Shown: positions 22,174 through 31,047, counted from the first letter of the stretch. The stretch: 35,594 nucleotides of DNA from Micromonospora yasonensis (GCF_026013475.1 NZ_JAPDPH010000057.1:1-35594), one strand, 5' to 3'. Notes: generated from the sequence alone by a model not told the origin. Program-made: numbers and translations.

Positions 22174-24255
22174 TCACCCGCCCGTACTGGAACACGCCCG
22201 ACCCTTGTCGGTGACCTGGTAGACCTTCATCTTGCCGAACTGCTGGACCAGGTGCACCCGGTCGGAGGCGTCGAGCCGGGACTGCGAGTAGTGCCGCTGC
22301 CAGCCGCCCGGCAGGACCCGACCGCCGCCCACCACGACGTATTCGACGCCGAGCCGGTCGACGTCGCAGCCCGCCGGGCGGGCGCCCTCGTTGTTGACGA
22401 GCCAGTCCCACGCGCCCCAGCGCCGGTCGTAGTTGCGCACGTCGAGCGTGGGCAGCGGGGGCAGGCCGAACAGCAGTGGAGTGTCGTAGTCGACATAGGA
22501 CCACGTCATGAACTGCCGGTGCCGGTCGTAGGCGACGACCTTTCCGGGCGGCGTGTTGGCCGCCAGCCACCGGTACGTGTCGGTGTACTGCGCGCCGATC
22601 GGCGCGCGCCGCTTGAACTCCCCGCGGATGGGATGCCAGGTCGCCGGCACGGCGGCCAGCACCGCCAGCGTCACCAGAAGCAGGGACGCGCCGACCGCCG
22701 CGGGCACCGTCGAGTCACGCCACCCGCGGGCCCTCGCCACCAGCCGGGTGACGACCCACTGCAGGGCGAGCAGGATGGCCACCGCGCCCACCACCGCGAG
22801 GATGCCGTACACCGGGAAGATCATGGAGCGCAGCCGTTCCCGGACCCCGTACCAGAGGCCGGCGAGCAGCATCGCGCCGGCGGAGTTCGAGGTGCTGGTC
22901 CAGATCCCGATCGCCGTGAAGAGGACGCCGGTCACCAGCCAGGGTCGGGCCCAGCGCAGCTGCCGGAACACCAGGCACAGCGGCGAGGCGAGCAGGCAGG
23001 TGATGGTGACCGCCAGACCGATGTCGAAGGTCGGTCCGTCGACGCGCAGCGACGAGCCGGGCTGCGGGAAGCCCAGCAGGAGATAGCGCTGCTGGTCGGT
23101 GACCCAGAACTCGAACGCCTCGCCCAGCTTCCCCAGCAGCGCCGGGTCGTTCACCTCCCGCTCGCCGCTGGCGCCGGTCAGCGGGCCGAGGAACGGCAGC
23201 AGCGCGACGGAGCCACCGACCAGGGCCGCCCCGGCGCCGGCGGCCAGGCCGCGCAGCGTCAGCCGGTACCGGATCAGGACGATCAGGCCGACCGCGAGCA
23301 CGGCGAGGAAGAGCACGTCGTAGGTGTGGGACATGACCAGCCCGGCACCGGCGAGGCCGGTGAGCAGGCCGAGGCGTCCCGGGTGCCGGCCACGCAGCGA
23401 CAAGGCGGCCAGCAGGGCGATCCCCACCGCGATGCAGGGGCCGGTCTGCTGGGTGATCCGGCCGGTGGACACCGAGTACCAGAGCGGCCCGAGGAAGGTC
23501 GGCGCGAGCGCGGCGGCGGAGGCGACGATCGGCCGACCGCCGAGCAGGCGTACGCAGGCGTAGACCCCGGCGACCAGCGCGAGCGGCCCGACGATGATCG
23601 ACCAGGCGGTCATCACTGTGCTGATCCGTCCACCGGACAGCTCCGCGGCCTGCGCCCAGGACACGTTCGTCGCCAGGGGATAGAAGGAGCAGGACAGCGT
23701 GGGGTCGGTGGGCCCGGTGCTGCACGCGGCCTGGATCGTGGCGCTGCCGGTGTCCAGGATCCGGCGGGTGAAGTACCCGTGGTTCATGGCGTCCCAGCCG
23801 GGCGGCGCGATGAGCCGGCCGAGCAGCAGCCAGCCGTAGCCGACGGTGGCCACCGCCGGCACCGCGACGCCGACCATGTCCTGCCAGGCGGGCAGGACCG
23901 GACGGAGCCGGAAACGGGCCAGGATCGACGTTCGGTGCCCACCGTCAGCCTCGGCGCGGGCCGGGTCGGCGTCGCCGTCCGGGCCGTCCCGGTCGGTGTG
24001 CAGCGGAAGCCCGCGAGGGATCAGGCGGGAGACGAGGACGGCGGCGAGGGCCAGCAGCAGTTCGGCCACCAGAACGGCGGTGGCGCTCTCCGGCAGCCCG
24101 AGCTTCGGCAACCAGCCCATGGCGACCGTGGTGAGCCCCAGCGTCAGCGCCGGCGCGGTGGTCCACACGGCCCACCGGTAGCGGCCGGGCGGTACGACGA
24201 AACCGAGTAGCGCCCCGGGCAACAGGGCAACCGCCACGGCGATGAAAGTCGTCAA
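22174..24255 (-). CDS. large multi-span membrane protein, DUF6541-like
   Basis: This 693-residue protein has about twelve or more hydrophobic segments, and an outer loop after the fourth with PPGWDAMNHGYFTRRILDTG. A soluble C-terminal part of about 130 residues follows (APIGAQYTDTYRWLAANTPPG, then YVVVGGGRVLPGGWQ). The form, with an early acidic loop and a C-terminal domain outside the membrane, resembles GT-C-like proteins and the DUF6541 family of actinomycetes. Its reaction is unknown; a lipid-linked sugar transfer step is plausible from context. TTG at 24255 is chosen because AAAGGAT lies upstream with good spacing and hydrophobic sequence starts at once; the 56 in-frame residues before it are Arg/Pro/Gly-rich and look non-coding. 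Confidence 0.75.
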   Translation of the reverse strand: MTTFIAVAVALLPGALLGFVVPPGRYRWAVWTTAPALTLGLTTVAMGWLPKLGLPESATAVLVAELLLALAAVLVSRLIPRGLPLHTDRDGPDGDADPARAEADGGHRTSILARFRLRPVLPAWQDMVGVAVPAVATVGYGWLLLGRLIAPPGWDAMNHGYFTRRILDTGSATIQAACSTGPTDPTLSCSFYPLATNVSWAQAAELSGGRISTVMTAWSIIVGPLALVAGVYACVRLLGGRPIVASAAALAPTFLGPLWYSVSTGRITQQTGPCIAVGIALLAALSLRGRHPGRLGLLTGLAGAGLVMSHTYDVLFLAVLAVGLIVLIRYRLTLRGLAAGAGAALVGGSVALLPFLGPLTGASGEREVNDPALLGKLGEAFEFWVTDQQRYLLLGFPQPGSSLRVDGPTFDIGLAVTITCLLASPLCLVFRQLRWARPWLVTGVLFTAIGIWTSTSNSAGAMLLAGLWYGVRERLRSMIFPVYGILAVVGAVAILLALQWVVTRLVARARGWRDSTVPAAVGASLLLVTLAVLAAVPATWHPIRGEFKRRAPIGAQYTDTYRWLAANTPPGKVVAYDRHRQFMTWSYVDYDTPLLFGLPPLPTLDVRNYDRRWGAWDWLVNNEGARPAGCDVDRLGVEYVVVGGGRVLPGGWQRHYSQSRLDASDRVHLVQQFGKMKVYQVTDKGRACSSTGG

Positions 24256-24654
24256 GCGTCTATCCTTTCCGGCCGGCAGCCGCCTCCCGCGTTTCGGCGG
24301 CAACAATAACGGACCGCTCTGGGCCGCGCGGTCCGCGTGACCTCGCGCGCCGTGAGCCGGGTGCCGAGGGTCATTCGGGGGTGATCTGCCGGGTTGATTC
24401 CCGTCGGCGACAGGTAGGCCCATGTGGGCGGAGTGTCACCGATACCCGGGAGATGAGACTTGATCGCCTCGCGTTAAGGTCGCAAGGGCCTTCTCGTTGC
24501 CCGGATGACAGACTGGGTCAGAGGGCTACACCAGCAAGCAGTAAGCCGGCGAGCGGCAGGAACGCCCGGGGAATCGGTGCGGCGACGCATCGGACACCGC
24601 CGCGGTCACCGCCGCCCCGGGGGCCGTCATCGACCTCGTAGGGGAGTGCAGTTC
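24256..24654. other. divergent intergenic region, 399 bases, nothing firm
   Basis: This gap separates the divergent DUF6541-like and polymerase genes. I see no convincing gene. TAAGGT at 24475-24480 could be a -10 box for the polymerase, without a clear -35. Only short hairpins such as GCCCA-TG-TGGGC (24418-24429) occur. Less G/C-biased sequence around 24370-24500 fits a regulatory region. Confidence 0.4.
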
Positions 24655-26412
24655 TTGTTCGGCACGTTACTTCAGCGGCTCGGTGTCGCTGCCTGCGGCG
24701 CCGTGTTGGTGCTGTTCTACCTTGTGGCCCTGGTCGCCGGCGCGCTCGGTGGCGTCGGCGTGTTCGCCGTTGCCGGCCTCCTCGCGATTCTGGGCGAGGC
24801 CGCCGTCGCGCGGTGGTCGCCGCTGACCATGGCCCTGCTGGAGAAGGTGGGCCTCGGGCTGCCCTATCGCCAGCTCACCCGTGACCTGTCGGCGGTGCTG
24901 CTGGTGGTGGCCAGCGTGCTGCCCACCGCGCCGCAGGTGGTCGTGATGATGGTGCTGACGGCGGCCGTCTGGGTGATCTCGATCTTCGCCGGCGCGCTCA
25001 ACCGGATGATCGAGCGGCGCAACCCCGCCTCCGCGCTGGTGCGCAACATCGAACTCGGTCCGGTGCGCTCGGCTCCCGTCCCACCGGCGTGGGCGGCCCG
25101 GTTCGCGGGTGACCAGATGCCGTTCATCAACGTGCTGCTGGTGCCCGCCGCGGTCGCGGCGGCGCTCGCCGCCGATGTCGTCCCGTTCCTCGTCGCCGGC
25201 GTCGTCGCGGTGGCGGCGACCGCCATGATCGGTCTGATCGTGGGCCTGACCTGGCTGCGCGGCCGGGGCAGCCGCCAGTCCACCCTGATCCCCGCGGTGC
25301 AGCGCTGGCTCGACAGCTACCGGCCCGAGGTGGCCCTCTACTTCGCCGGACCGGCCAAGGACGTCTACCAGGCCAACATGTGGCTGGCCCCGACCGAGGC
25401 GCTGGAGCGACCCGCGGTGGTGCTGATGCGCAGCAAGGAGGCCTTCCAGGAGTTGGCCGACACCCGGCTGCCGGTGATCTGCGTGCCGGCCAGCGTGGAC
25501 TTCATGAACCTGGAGCTCGGCAGCGTCCGTGCCGCGCTCTACGCCGCCAACGTCGGGGCGAACATCCACATGCTCCGCGAGCCCGGCATGAAGCACGTGT
25601 TCGTCGGTCACGGCGACAGCGACAAGCAGGCCAGCGTCAACCCGTACAGCAAGGTGTACGACGAGGTCTGGGTGGCCGGTCTGGCCGGGCGGGAACGCTA
25701 CGCCCGGGCCGCCGTCGGGGTCCGCGACGAGGACATCGTCGAGATCGGACGGCCGCAGCTCGCCGGGGTGCACACCTTCGGCGCCGAGTCGGTCGACCGG
25801 CCGTTCACCGTGCTCTACGCCCCCACCTGGGAGGGCTGGCAGGACGACGACCCGTACCACACCTCGCTGGTGTTGATGGGGGTGCGGATCGTCAAGGGCC
25901 TGCTGGAGAGCCGCCCGTCGGTCCGGCTGATCTACAAGCCGCACCCGCTGACCGGCTCCCGGTCCAAGGAGGCCAAGGCCGTGCACGAGCGCGTGGTCGG
26001 GCTGATCCGGGCGGCCGGCGGCGACCCCGACGCGTCCTCGCTGGACGGTGTCGGCCACCGGGTGGTCACCGGGCGGACGCCCGCGCTGTTCGACTGCTTC
26101 AACCAGACCGACCTGCTGATCAGCGACGTGTCCAGTGTGGTCTCGGACTTCGTGCAGAGCCAGCGGCCGTACGTGGTGGCCAACCCGAGCGGGCTGCCGG
26201 AGGACGAGTTCCGGCGCACCTTCCCGACCTCGCGGGCGGCGTACCTGCTCTCCGCCGACTGCGGCGAACTGGAGAAGATCCTCGCGCTGACCCGGGCCGG
26301 CGACGACCCGATGACCGAGGCGCGCCGGGAGCTCAAGACCTACCTGCTCGGGCCGGACGAGCCGAACTCGATGGAGCGGTTCCGGGCGGAGATCGGCCGG
26401 CTCTGCGGCTGA
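24655..26412 (+). CDS. second polyol-phosphate polymerase, TagF/TarL-like
   Basis: The 585-residue protein repeats the build of the gene at 2457-4172: N-terminal membrane segments (about residues 5-200), then a Glyphos_transf-type domain with GHGDSDK (His319), YKPHP (His430) and DVSSVVSDFVQSQRPYV. It should transfer glycerol- or ribitol-phosphate from the CDP form to a teichoic acid chain. TTG at 24655 is preferred because GGGGAG lies eight bases upstream; GTG at 24646 abuts that site and longer forms are Arg/Gly-rich non-coding sequence. No CDP-glycerol synthase (TagD) gene is in the window, so CDP-ribitol may serve both polymerases, or this one primes the chain. A strong hairpin follows. 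Confidence 0.87.
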   Translation: MFGTLLQRLGVAACGAVLVLFYLVALVAGALGGVGVFAVAGLLAILGEAAVARWSPLTMALLEKVGLGLPYRQLTRDLSAVLLVVASVLPTAPQVVVMMVLTAAVWVISIFAGALNRMIERRNPASALVRNIELGPVRSAPVPPAWAARFAGDQMPFINVLLVPAAVAAALAADVVPFLVAGVVAVAATAMIGLIVGLTWLRGRGSRQSTLIPAVQRWLDSYRPEVALYFAGPAKDVYQANMWLAPTEALERPAVVLMRSKEAFQELADTRLPVICVPASVDFMNLELGSVRAALYAANVGANIHMLREPGMKHVFVGHGDSDKQASVNPYSKVYDEVWVAGLAGRERYARAAVGVRDEDIVEIGRPQLAGVHTFGAESVDRPFTVLYAPTWEGWQDDDPYHTSLVLMGVRIVKGLLESRPSVRLIYKPHPLTGSRSKEAKAVHERVVGLIRAAGGDPDASSLDGVGHRVVTGRTPALFDCFNQTDLLISDVSSVVSDFVQSQRPYVVANPSGLPEDEFRRTFPTSRAAYLLSADCGELEKILALTRAGDDPMTEARRELKTYLLGPDEPNSMERFRAEIGRLCG

Positions 26413-26430
26413 GCCGGGACGGCGGACACG

Positions 26431-26463
26431 GGAACGGGGAGGGCCGGTGGCCCTCCCCGTTCC
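26431..26463. terminator. hairpin terminator between convergent polymerase and acetyltransferase genes
   Basis: Perfect 15-bp inverted repeat (26431-26445 and 26449-26463) with a 3-base loop, 18 bases after the polymerase stop and 13 bases from the stop of the convergent gene. Confidence 0.85.
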
Positions 26464-26476
26464 GTCGTCGTGGGCC

Positions 26477-27019
26477 TCAGCCCTGGTGCGGCGGGTTGTC
26501 GACGTCCCGGGAGACGACCTCGCCCTTCTCGTCCACCCAGCCCTTCGGCCGGGCCGGGTTGCCGGCCACCAGCTGGTACGGCTTGACGTCCCGGGTCACC
26601 ACCGAACCGGCCGCGATCATCGCGTACTCGCCGACCTCGATCCCGCAGACCAGGGTGGCGTTGGCGCCGATCGAGGCGCCCCGGCGGACCAGGGTCGGGG
26701 TGATCGTCCAGTCCGGGTTCTGGGCGCGCGGCCGGAAGTCGTTGGTGAAGACCGCGCAGGGGCCGACGAAGACCTCGTCCTCGATGGTGACGCCCTGGTA
26801 GACCGAGACGTTGTTCTGGATCTTCACCCGGTCGCCCACGGTGACGTTCGCGTCGACGTACACGTTGCGGCCGATGACGCAGCCGGAGCCGACCTGCGCG
26901 CTCGACCGGATGTGGGCCAGGTGCCAGACCTTGGTGCCGTCGCCGACCCTGGCGCCCTCCTCCACGTCGGCCGTCGGGTGGACGAACACGGAGGCGGACC
27001 GGTCGTTGGTGTCAGTCAT
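26477..27019 (-). CDS. sugar-nucleotide N-acetyltransferase, WlbB/WbpD-like (left-handed beta-helix)
   Basis: The 180-residue protein is a hexapeptide-repeat enzyme with the signature of 3-amino-sugar N-acetyltransferases: DGTKVWHLAHI, GRNVYVDANVTVGDRVKIQ, NNVSVYQGVTIEDEVFVGP, a FTND loop, RRGASIGANATLVCGIEVG and AGNPARPKGWVDE. WlbB/WbpD acetylate the 3-amino group of UDP-GlcNAc3NA. The aminotransferase and dehydrogenase needed before it are at 20000-22062, so all three steps of a 3-acetamido sugar are present in this window. The UDP-GlcNAc 6-dehydrogenase that starts the known pathway is not seen, so the sugar may not be a uronate. The ribosome-binding site is weak. Confidence 0.86.
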   Translation of the reverse strand: MTDTNDRSASVFVHPTADVEEGARVGDGTKVWHLAHIRSSAQVGSGCVIGRNVYVDANVTVGDRVKIQNNVSVYQGVTIEDEVFVGPCAVFTNDFRPRAQNPDWTITPTLVRRGASIGANATLVCGIEVGEYAMIAAGSVVTRDVKPYQLVAGNPARPKGWVDEKGEVVSRDVDNPPHQG

Positions 27020-27165
27020 TGTCTACTCGCATCGTCGCAGGGCGCGTCGTCGCGCCGTCGGTGCCGGACGACCGCGCCGGCGCACCGCCGCGGGCCCGGG
27101 CCAGGACCACCCGGCCACCCCGGGCTCCCGGTGCCGGCGCGGGCTCGTGGCAGCATAGCGAGCGG

Positions 27166-27504
27166 TCAGACCAGCAGTTCGGCGACCGCGTCGGCGGCCG
27201 GCCGGTCGGCCGGCAGCGGGTACGCCGCCACCACCGCCCCGATCGGCAGCGCCGCGTACAGGTGCGGGAAGAGCGCGCCGCCCCGGGACACCTCGCAGCG
27301 CAGCGCGTCGCCGAGCCGGTCCGGGTCCACGGCGAGCACGGTGAGGCCGGTGACCCCGGCGTAGACCCGCCGGGCCGTCTCCACCACCTGGTCGGCCGCC
27401 GAGAGGTGGACGTACCCGTCCTGCCGGTCCAGCTCGGTGCCGGTGAACTCCCCGGCCGCCTGGGCCCCGGCCCACTCGCTGTTCGTCAGGATCTTGTAGA
27501 TCAC
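27166..27504 (-). CDS. DUF952 family protein
   Basis: The 112-residue protein matches DUF952: start IYKILTNSEW, then DGYVHLSAADQV and RGGALFPHLYAALP with conserved His and Gly. The family has no established function, though its fold is related to ADP-ribosyltransferase-like proteins. Two GTG codons (27507 and 27504) could start it. The second gives the usual MIYK start, and TAGGCT six bases upstream could make the message leaderless. It appears unrelated to the polymer locus and diverges from the small acidic gene. Confidence 0.8.
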   Translation of the reverse strand: MIYKILTNSEWAGAQAAGEFTGTELDRQDGYVHLSAADQVVETARRVYAGVTGLTVLAVDPDRLGDALRCEVSRGGALFPHLYAALPIGAVVAAYPLPADRPAADAVAELLV

Positions 27505-27560
27505 CACCGCAGCCTACGGCGTTCCGGCATGCTCGGGTGGAGGCCCGCGGAGGGAAGGCG

Positions 27561-27872
27561 ATGCAGAGCTACGACGACGACTGGACCGACGGCCAGCGGG
27601 CCGTCTACGACGAGTGCTACCGGTATGCCGCCGAGTGGGTCGGCGACCCGGACACCCCCACCGACGAGGTTCAGCACGTGATCAACCTCGGGCAGGCGGA
27701 CGACACCAGCTTCACCGACGCCGAGACCGACTACCCGCCGCTGGTCGACGCCGTCACCCAGGCCACCGGGGAGAACGTCACCAGTGTGCCGGCCAGCCAC
27801 GACGATCCCGCCTTCCGCGGCTTCGTGGACGGCGTGCGGGACGCGACCGCCGACGAGGTCTTCGGTCTCTGA
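27561..27872 (+). CDS. small, very acidic protein of unknown function
   Basis: I do not recognise this 103-residue protein. It has about 24 Asp/Glu and only four Arg and no Lys, so its net charge is strongly negative. It starts MQSYDDDWTDGQRAVYDE and has no signal peptide or membrane segment. GGAGGGAAGG before the ATG at 27561 and the high third-position GC support a real gene. It precedes the two-component system by about 80 bases in the same direction but nothing ties it to signalling. Confidence 0.65.
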   Translation: MQSYDDDWTDGQRAVYDECYRYAAEWVGDPDTPTDEVQHVINLGQADDTSFTDAETDYPPLVDAVTQATGENVTSVPASHDDPAFRGFVDGVRDATADEVFGL

Positions 27873-27950
27873 GCGGAGGCCGGCCCTCCCGTCCGGCCGC
27901 CACTTCTGCCACCATTCGCAGGGCAGTACGTCGAGCGGATGGAGGCACGG

Positions 27951-28607
27951 GTGCGGATCCTCCTGGTCGAGGACGACCGACGGGTGGCGGCCGCCCTCTC
28001 GTCCGCCCTCACCCGGCGCGGCTACCAGGTGGAGCATGCGGCCACCGTCGGGGCGGCGCTCTCCGCCGCCCCCTGCGACCTGGTGCTGCTCGACCTGACC
28101 CTCCCCGACGGCGACGGCACCGACCTCTGCCGGGAGCTGCGCCGGCGCAGCAGCCAGCTCGGCATCATCGCGGTGACCGCCCGGGGCGAGGAACGGGACC
28201 GGGTGCTCGGGCTGCGGCTGGGCGCCGACGACTACGTGGTGAAGCCGTTCTCGATGGTCGAACTCCAGGCGCGGATCGAGGCGGTGCTGCGCCGGGCCGC
28301 GCACACCGCGCCGGAGCGCCACCTGATCGAGGCCGGCACGGTCCGGATCGACGTGGCCGGGCGCACGGTCAGCGTCGCCGGCCGGGCGGTCACCCTCACC
28401 CGCAAGGAGTTCGACATCCTGCTCTCGCTGGCCCGGCAGCCCGGCGTGGCGGTGCCCCGGGAGCGGATCCTGCTCGACGTCTGGGGCACCACCTGGGCCG
28501 ACCGGCACACGGTGGAGGTGCACGTCGGCTCGCTGCGCGGCAAGCTCGGCGACCCGACCCTGGTGGAGACCGTACGCGGGGTCGGCTACCGGCTCCGCGG
28601 CGAGTGA
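27951..28607 (+). CDS. OmpR/PhoB-family response regulator
   Basis: The 218-residue protein has a receiver domain with acidic pocket LLVEDDRRV, phospho-acceptor Asp48 in LLDLTLPDGDG and the conserved VKPFSMVEL, followed by a winged-helix domain (LTRKEFDILLSLARQPG ... TVEVHVGSLRGKLG ... VRGVGYRLRG). It is the DNA-binding half of a two-component system with the kinase gene ten bases downstream. GTG at 27951 is preferred to ATG at 27939 because GGAGG lies between them with correct spacing for the GTG. Its targets are unknown; the TAXI lipoprotein gene next door is an obvious candidate. Confidence 0.92.
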   Translation: MRILLVEDDRRVAAALSSALTRRGYQVEHAATVGAALSAAPCDLVLLDLTLPDGDGTDLCRELRRRSSQLGIIAVTARGEERDRVLGLRLGADDYVVKPFSMVELQARIEAVLRRAAHTAPERHLIEAGTVRIDVAGRTVSVAGRAVTLTRKEFDILLSLARQPGVAVPRERILLDVWGTTWADRHTVEVHVGSLRGKLGDPTLVETVRGVGYRLRGE

Positions 28608-28617
28608 GGAGGCCGGG

Positions 28618-30057
28618 GTGCGCCGCCGGCTCGTGATCAGCTACCTGCTCCTGATGGTGCTGGTGCTGCTGGCCCTGGAAACCCCGCTGGCGGCCACGCT
28701 GGCCACCCGGGAGACCGAGCGGGTACGCGCGGACCGGCTCGCCGACGCCACCCGGTTCGCCTCGCTGGCCGGCCCGGCGCTGCGCGGCGGCGGCCCCGGC
28801 CCGCTCGACGCGGAGCTGGCCGTCTACGACGACCTGTACGGCATCGGGGCGGCGGTGGTCGACCGGGACCGGCGTACCGTGACCGCCTCGGTGAGCTGGC
28901 AGTTCGACACGGGCGCCGGTGCGGCGCTGGACACCGCGCTCGCCGGCCAGCAGTTCAGCGGGCCGGATTCGGTGTGGCCCTGGGTGGACGGCCCGCTGGT
29001 GGTCGCCGTCCCGATCAACGACGGCGGCGAGGTGCTCGGCGCGGTGGTCACCGCCACCCCGGCCGGGAAGGTGCGGCGTACCGTCACCGCGTGGTGGCTG
29101 CTGCTCGCCGGGATGGGCCTGCTCGCCGTGCTCGCCTGCGTCTCCACCGCGTTCGGGCTGGCCGGCTGGGTGCTGCGCCCGGTCACCGAGCTGGACGCGG
29201 TCACCCACGAGATCGCCGAGGGGCACCGGACCGCCCGGGTCCGCCCCCGGCTCGGCCCGCCGGAGCTGCGCCGGCTGGCAGCCAGCTTCAACAACATGGC
29301 CGACGTGGTCTCCGACGTGATGGACCGGCAGCGGGCCTTCGTGGCGCACGCCAGCCACCAGCTGCGCAACCCGTTGACCGCGCTGCGGCTGCGGGTGGAG
29401 GAGCTGGGACCGAGCCTGGCCGACGCCGACGGCCGGGCCGAGCACCAACTGGCGCTGGAGGAGACCGACCGGCTGGCCACCGTGCTCGACGCGCTGCTCA
29501 CCCTGGCCCGCGCCGAACGCGAGGAGAACCAGCGGGTCACCGTGGACGCGACCGGGATCGCCGCCTCCCGGGTGGCGGCGTGGCTGCCGCTGGCCCGGCA
29601 CCGGTCGGTCACCCTCCGGCTCGACACCACCGGGACGCCCGCGTACGCCCGGACCGTGCCGACCGCGATCGACCAGGCCCTCGACGCGCTGATCGACAAC
29701 GCGGTCAAGTTCAGCGGCGCCGGGGGAGAGGTCACGGTGACCGTCCGCGCGGCCGACGACGGGACCGCGATCCAGGTGCGGGACACCGGCCCCGGCATGA
29801 CGGCCAGCCAGCTCGACCAGGCCACCGAGCGGTTCTGGCGGGCGCCCGACGTGCAGAACGTGGACGGGGCCGGGCTGGGGCTGACCATCGTGGCGGTGCT
29901 GGTCGACGCCTCCGACGGCCGGCTCACCATGCGCCAGGGCGAGCCGCGGGGGCTCGTCGCCGAGCTGTGGTTCCCCGCCCCGGACGAGACCGCCGATCTC
30001 GGCGACGCCCCGGTCGACGCGGCGGGCGTCACCGACCCCGCGCCGGCCCGGGCCTGA
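28618..30057 (+). CDS. membrane sensor histidine kinase
   Basis: The 479-residue protein has an N-terminal membrane segment, an outer sensor domain of about 130 residues, a second membrane segment (WWLLLAGMGLLAVLACVST), a HAMP linker, and a HisKA domain with His247 in AHASHQLRNPLTALR. The ATPase domain has DNAVKFS, DTGPGM and GLGLTIV. It should autophosphorylate and pass phosphate to the response regulator. GAGGAGG precedes the GTG. The kinase converges on a TAXI-type binding lipoprotein gene, an arrangement that may supply a ligand-binding partner. The C-terminal tail is Ala/Pro/Asp-rich. Confidence 0.92.
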   Translation: MRRRLVISYLLLMVLVLLALETPLAATLATRETERVRADRLADATRFASLAGPALRGGGPGPLDAELAVYDDLYGIGAAVVDRDRRTVTASVSWQFDTGAGAALDTALAGQQFSGPDSVWPWVDGPLVVAVPINDGGEVLGAVVTATPAGKVRRTVTAWWLLLAGMGLLAVLACVSTAFGLAGWVLRPVTELDAVTHEIAEGHRTARVRPRLGPPELRRLAASFNNMADVVSDVMDRQRAFVAHASHQLRNPLTALRLRVEELGPSLADADGRAEHQLALEETDRLATVLDALLTLARAEREENQRVTVDATGIAASRVAAWLPLARHRSVTLRLDTTGTPAYARTVPTAIDQALDALIDNAVKFSGAGGEVTVTVRAADDGTAIQVRDTGPGMTASQLDQATERFWRAPDVQNVDGAGLGLTIVAVLVDASDGRLTMRQGEPRGLVAELWFPAPDETADLGDAPVDAAGVTDPAPARA

Positions 30058-30078
30058 CCCGGCCGGCCCTCGTGGGCG

Positions 30079-31047
30079 TCACGGCTTGCTGGACACGTAC
30101 CAGTCCGCTGCCCCGGGATGCAGCGGCAGCGGGGTGGTGACGATCGCCGACCGGGGACTCATCCGGCCGGCCGCCGGGTGCGCGGCGGCCAGTTCCGCCC
30201 GGCGTTCCATCAGCAGCCGGGTCACCTCGCGGACCAGCGGCTCGGGCAGGTCGGCGCGGACGATCAGGTAGTTCGGGTTCGCCACCGTGCTCACCGGATC
30301 CGTGCTGTACACCGAGCGGGGGATGTCCCGGGTCACGTAGACCTGCCCGTACCCGCGGCGCAGCGGCTCGGTCCACTCGCCCAGGTCGACTATCCGCACG
30401 GCGGTGCTCCCGGCCAGCTCCGCGACGCCGCGCACCGGCAGGCCACCGGAGAAGAAGAACGCCTCGATCCGGCCGGCGCGCAGCGCGGCCACCGAGTCGT
30501 CCAGCCCGAGGTGCTCCTGGCGTACCTGGTCGTCGAGGTGGGCCACCTGGAGCAGCCGCTTCGCGGTGACCTCGGTGCCGGAGCCGTCGGCGCCCACCGA
30601 GACCCGCCGGCCGCGCAGGTCCGCGAGAGTCCGCACCGGGCCACCGGCGGTGGTGACCAGGTGCAGCAGGTCGTCGTAGACCCGGGCCACGGCGAGCACC
30701 GCGGGCTGCTCGGGGGAGCGCGGGGGCAGCACGTCGGCCTGGGTGAAACCCAGTTCCGCCTGCCCGGTGCCGACCAGCCGGACGTTCTGCGCCGAGGCGG
30801 CGGTGACCACCACGCTGGCCCGTACCCCGGGCAGCTCGCGGTTGAGGATGGTCGCCAGGGACTGGCCGAAGGCGTGGTAGACGGCGGTCGGGCTGCCGGT
30901 GGCGATCCGGATGAGCACCGGCTCGCGGGGCTCGTCCCGGCAGGCGGCCACCCCGGCCAGGGCCGGTAGCAGCAGTATCAGCAGCGCCACCGGCGCCGCG
31001 ATCCGGCGCCGACCGGGCACGGACCAGTGTCGGCTCACGGGCAGCAC
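30079..31047 (-). CDS. TAXI-type (TRAP-associated) solute-binding lipoprotein
   Basis: The 322-residue protein has a lipoprotein signal with a lipobox, LAGVAAC, then a TAXI-family domain: IATGSPTAVYHAFGQSLATI, ASAQNVRLVGTGQAELGFTQ and a VGADGSGTEVTAKRLL segment. TAXI proteins bind small organic anions such as glutamate and normally serve TRAP transporters. No TRAP membrane subunit is in the window; the neighbouring two-component system suggests a sensing role instead. The start is a GTG at 31047. The gene ends 21 bases from the kinase stop in the opposite direction. Confidence 0.85.
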   Translation of the reverse strand: MLPVSRHWSVPGRRRIAAPVALLILLLPALAGVAACRDEPREPVLIRIATGSPTAVYHAFGQSLATILNRELPGVRASVVVTAASAQNVRLVGTGQAELGFTQADVLPPRSPEQPAVLAVARVYDDLLHLVTTAGGPVRTLADLRGRRVSVGADGSGTEVTAKRLLQVAHLDDQVRQEHLGLDDSVAALRAGRIEAFFFSGGLPVRGVAELAGSTAVRIVDLGEWTEPLRRGYGQVYVTRDIPRSVYSTDPVSTVANPNYLIVRADLPEPLVREVTRLLMERRAELAAAHPAAGRMSPRSAIVTTPLPLHPGAADWYVSSKP

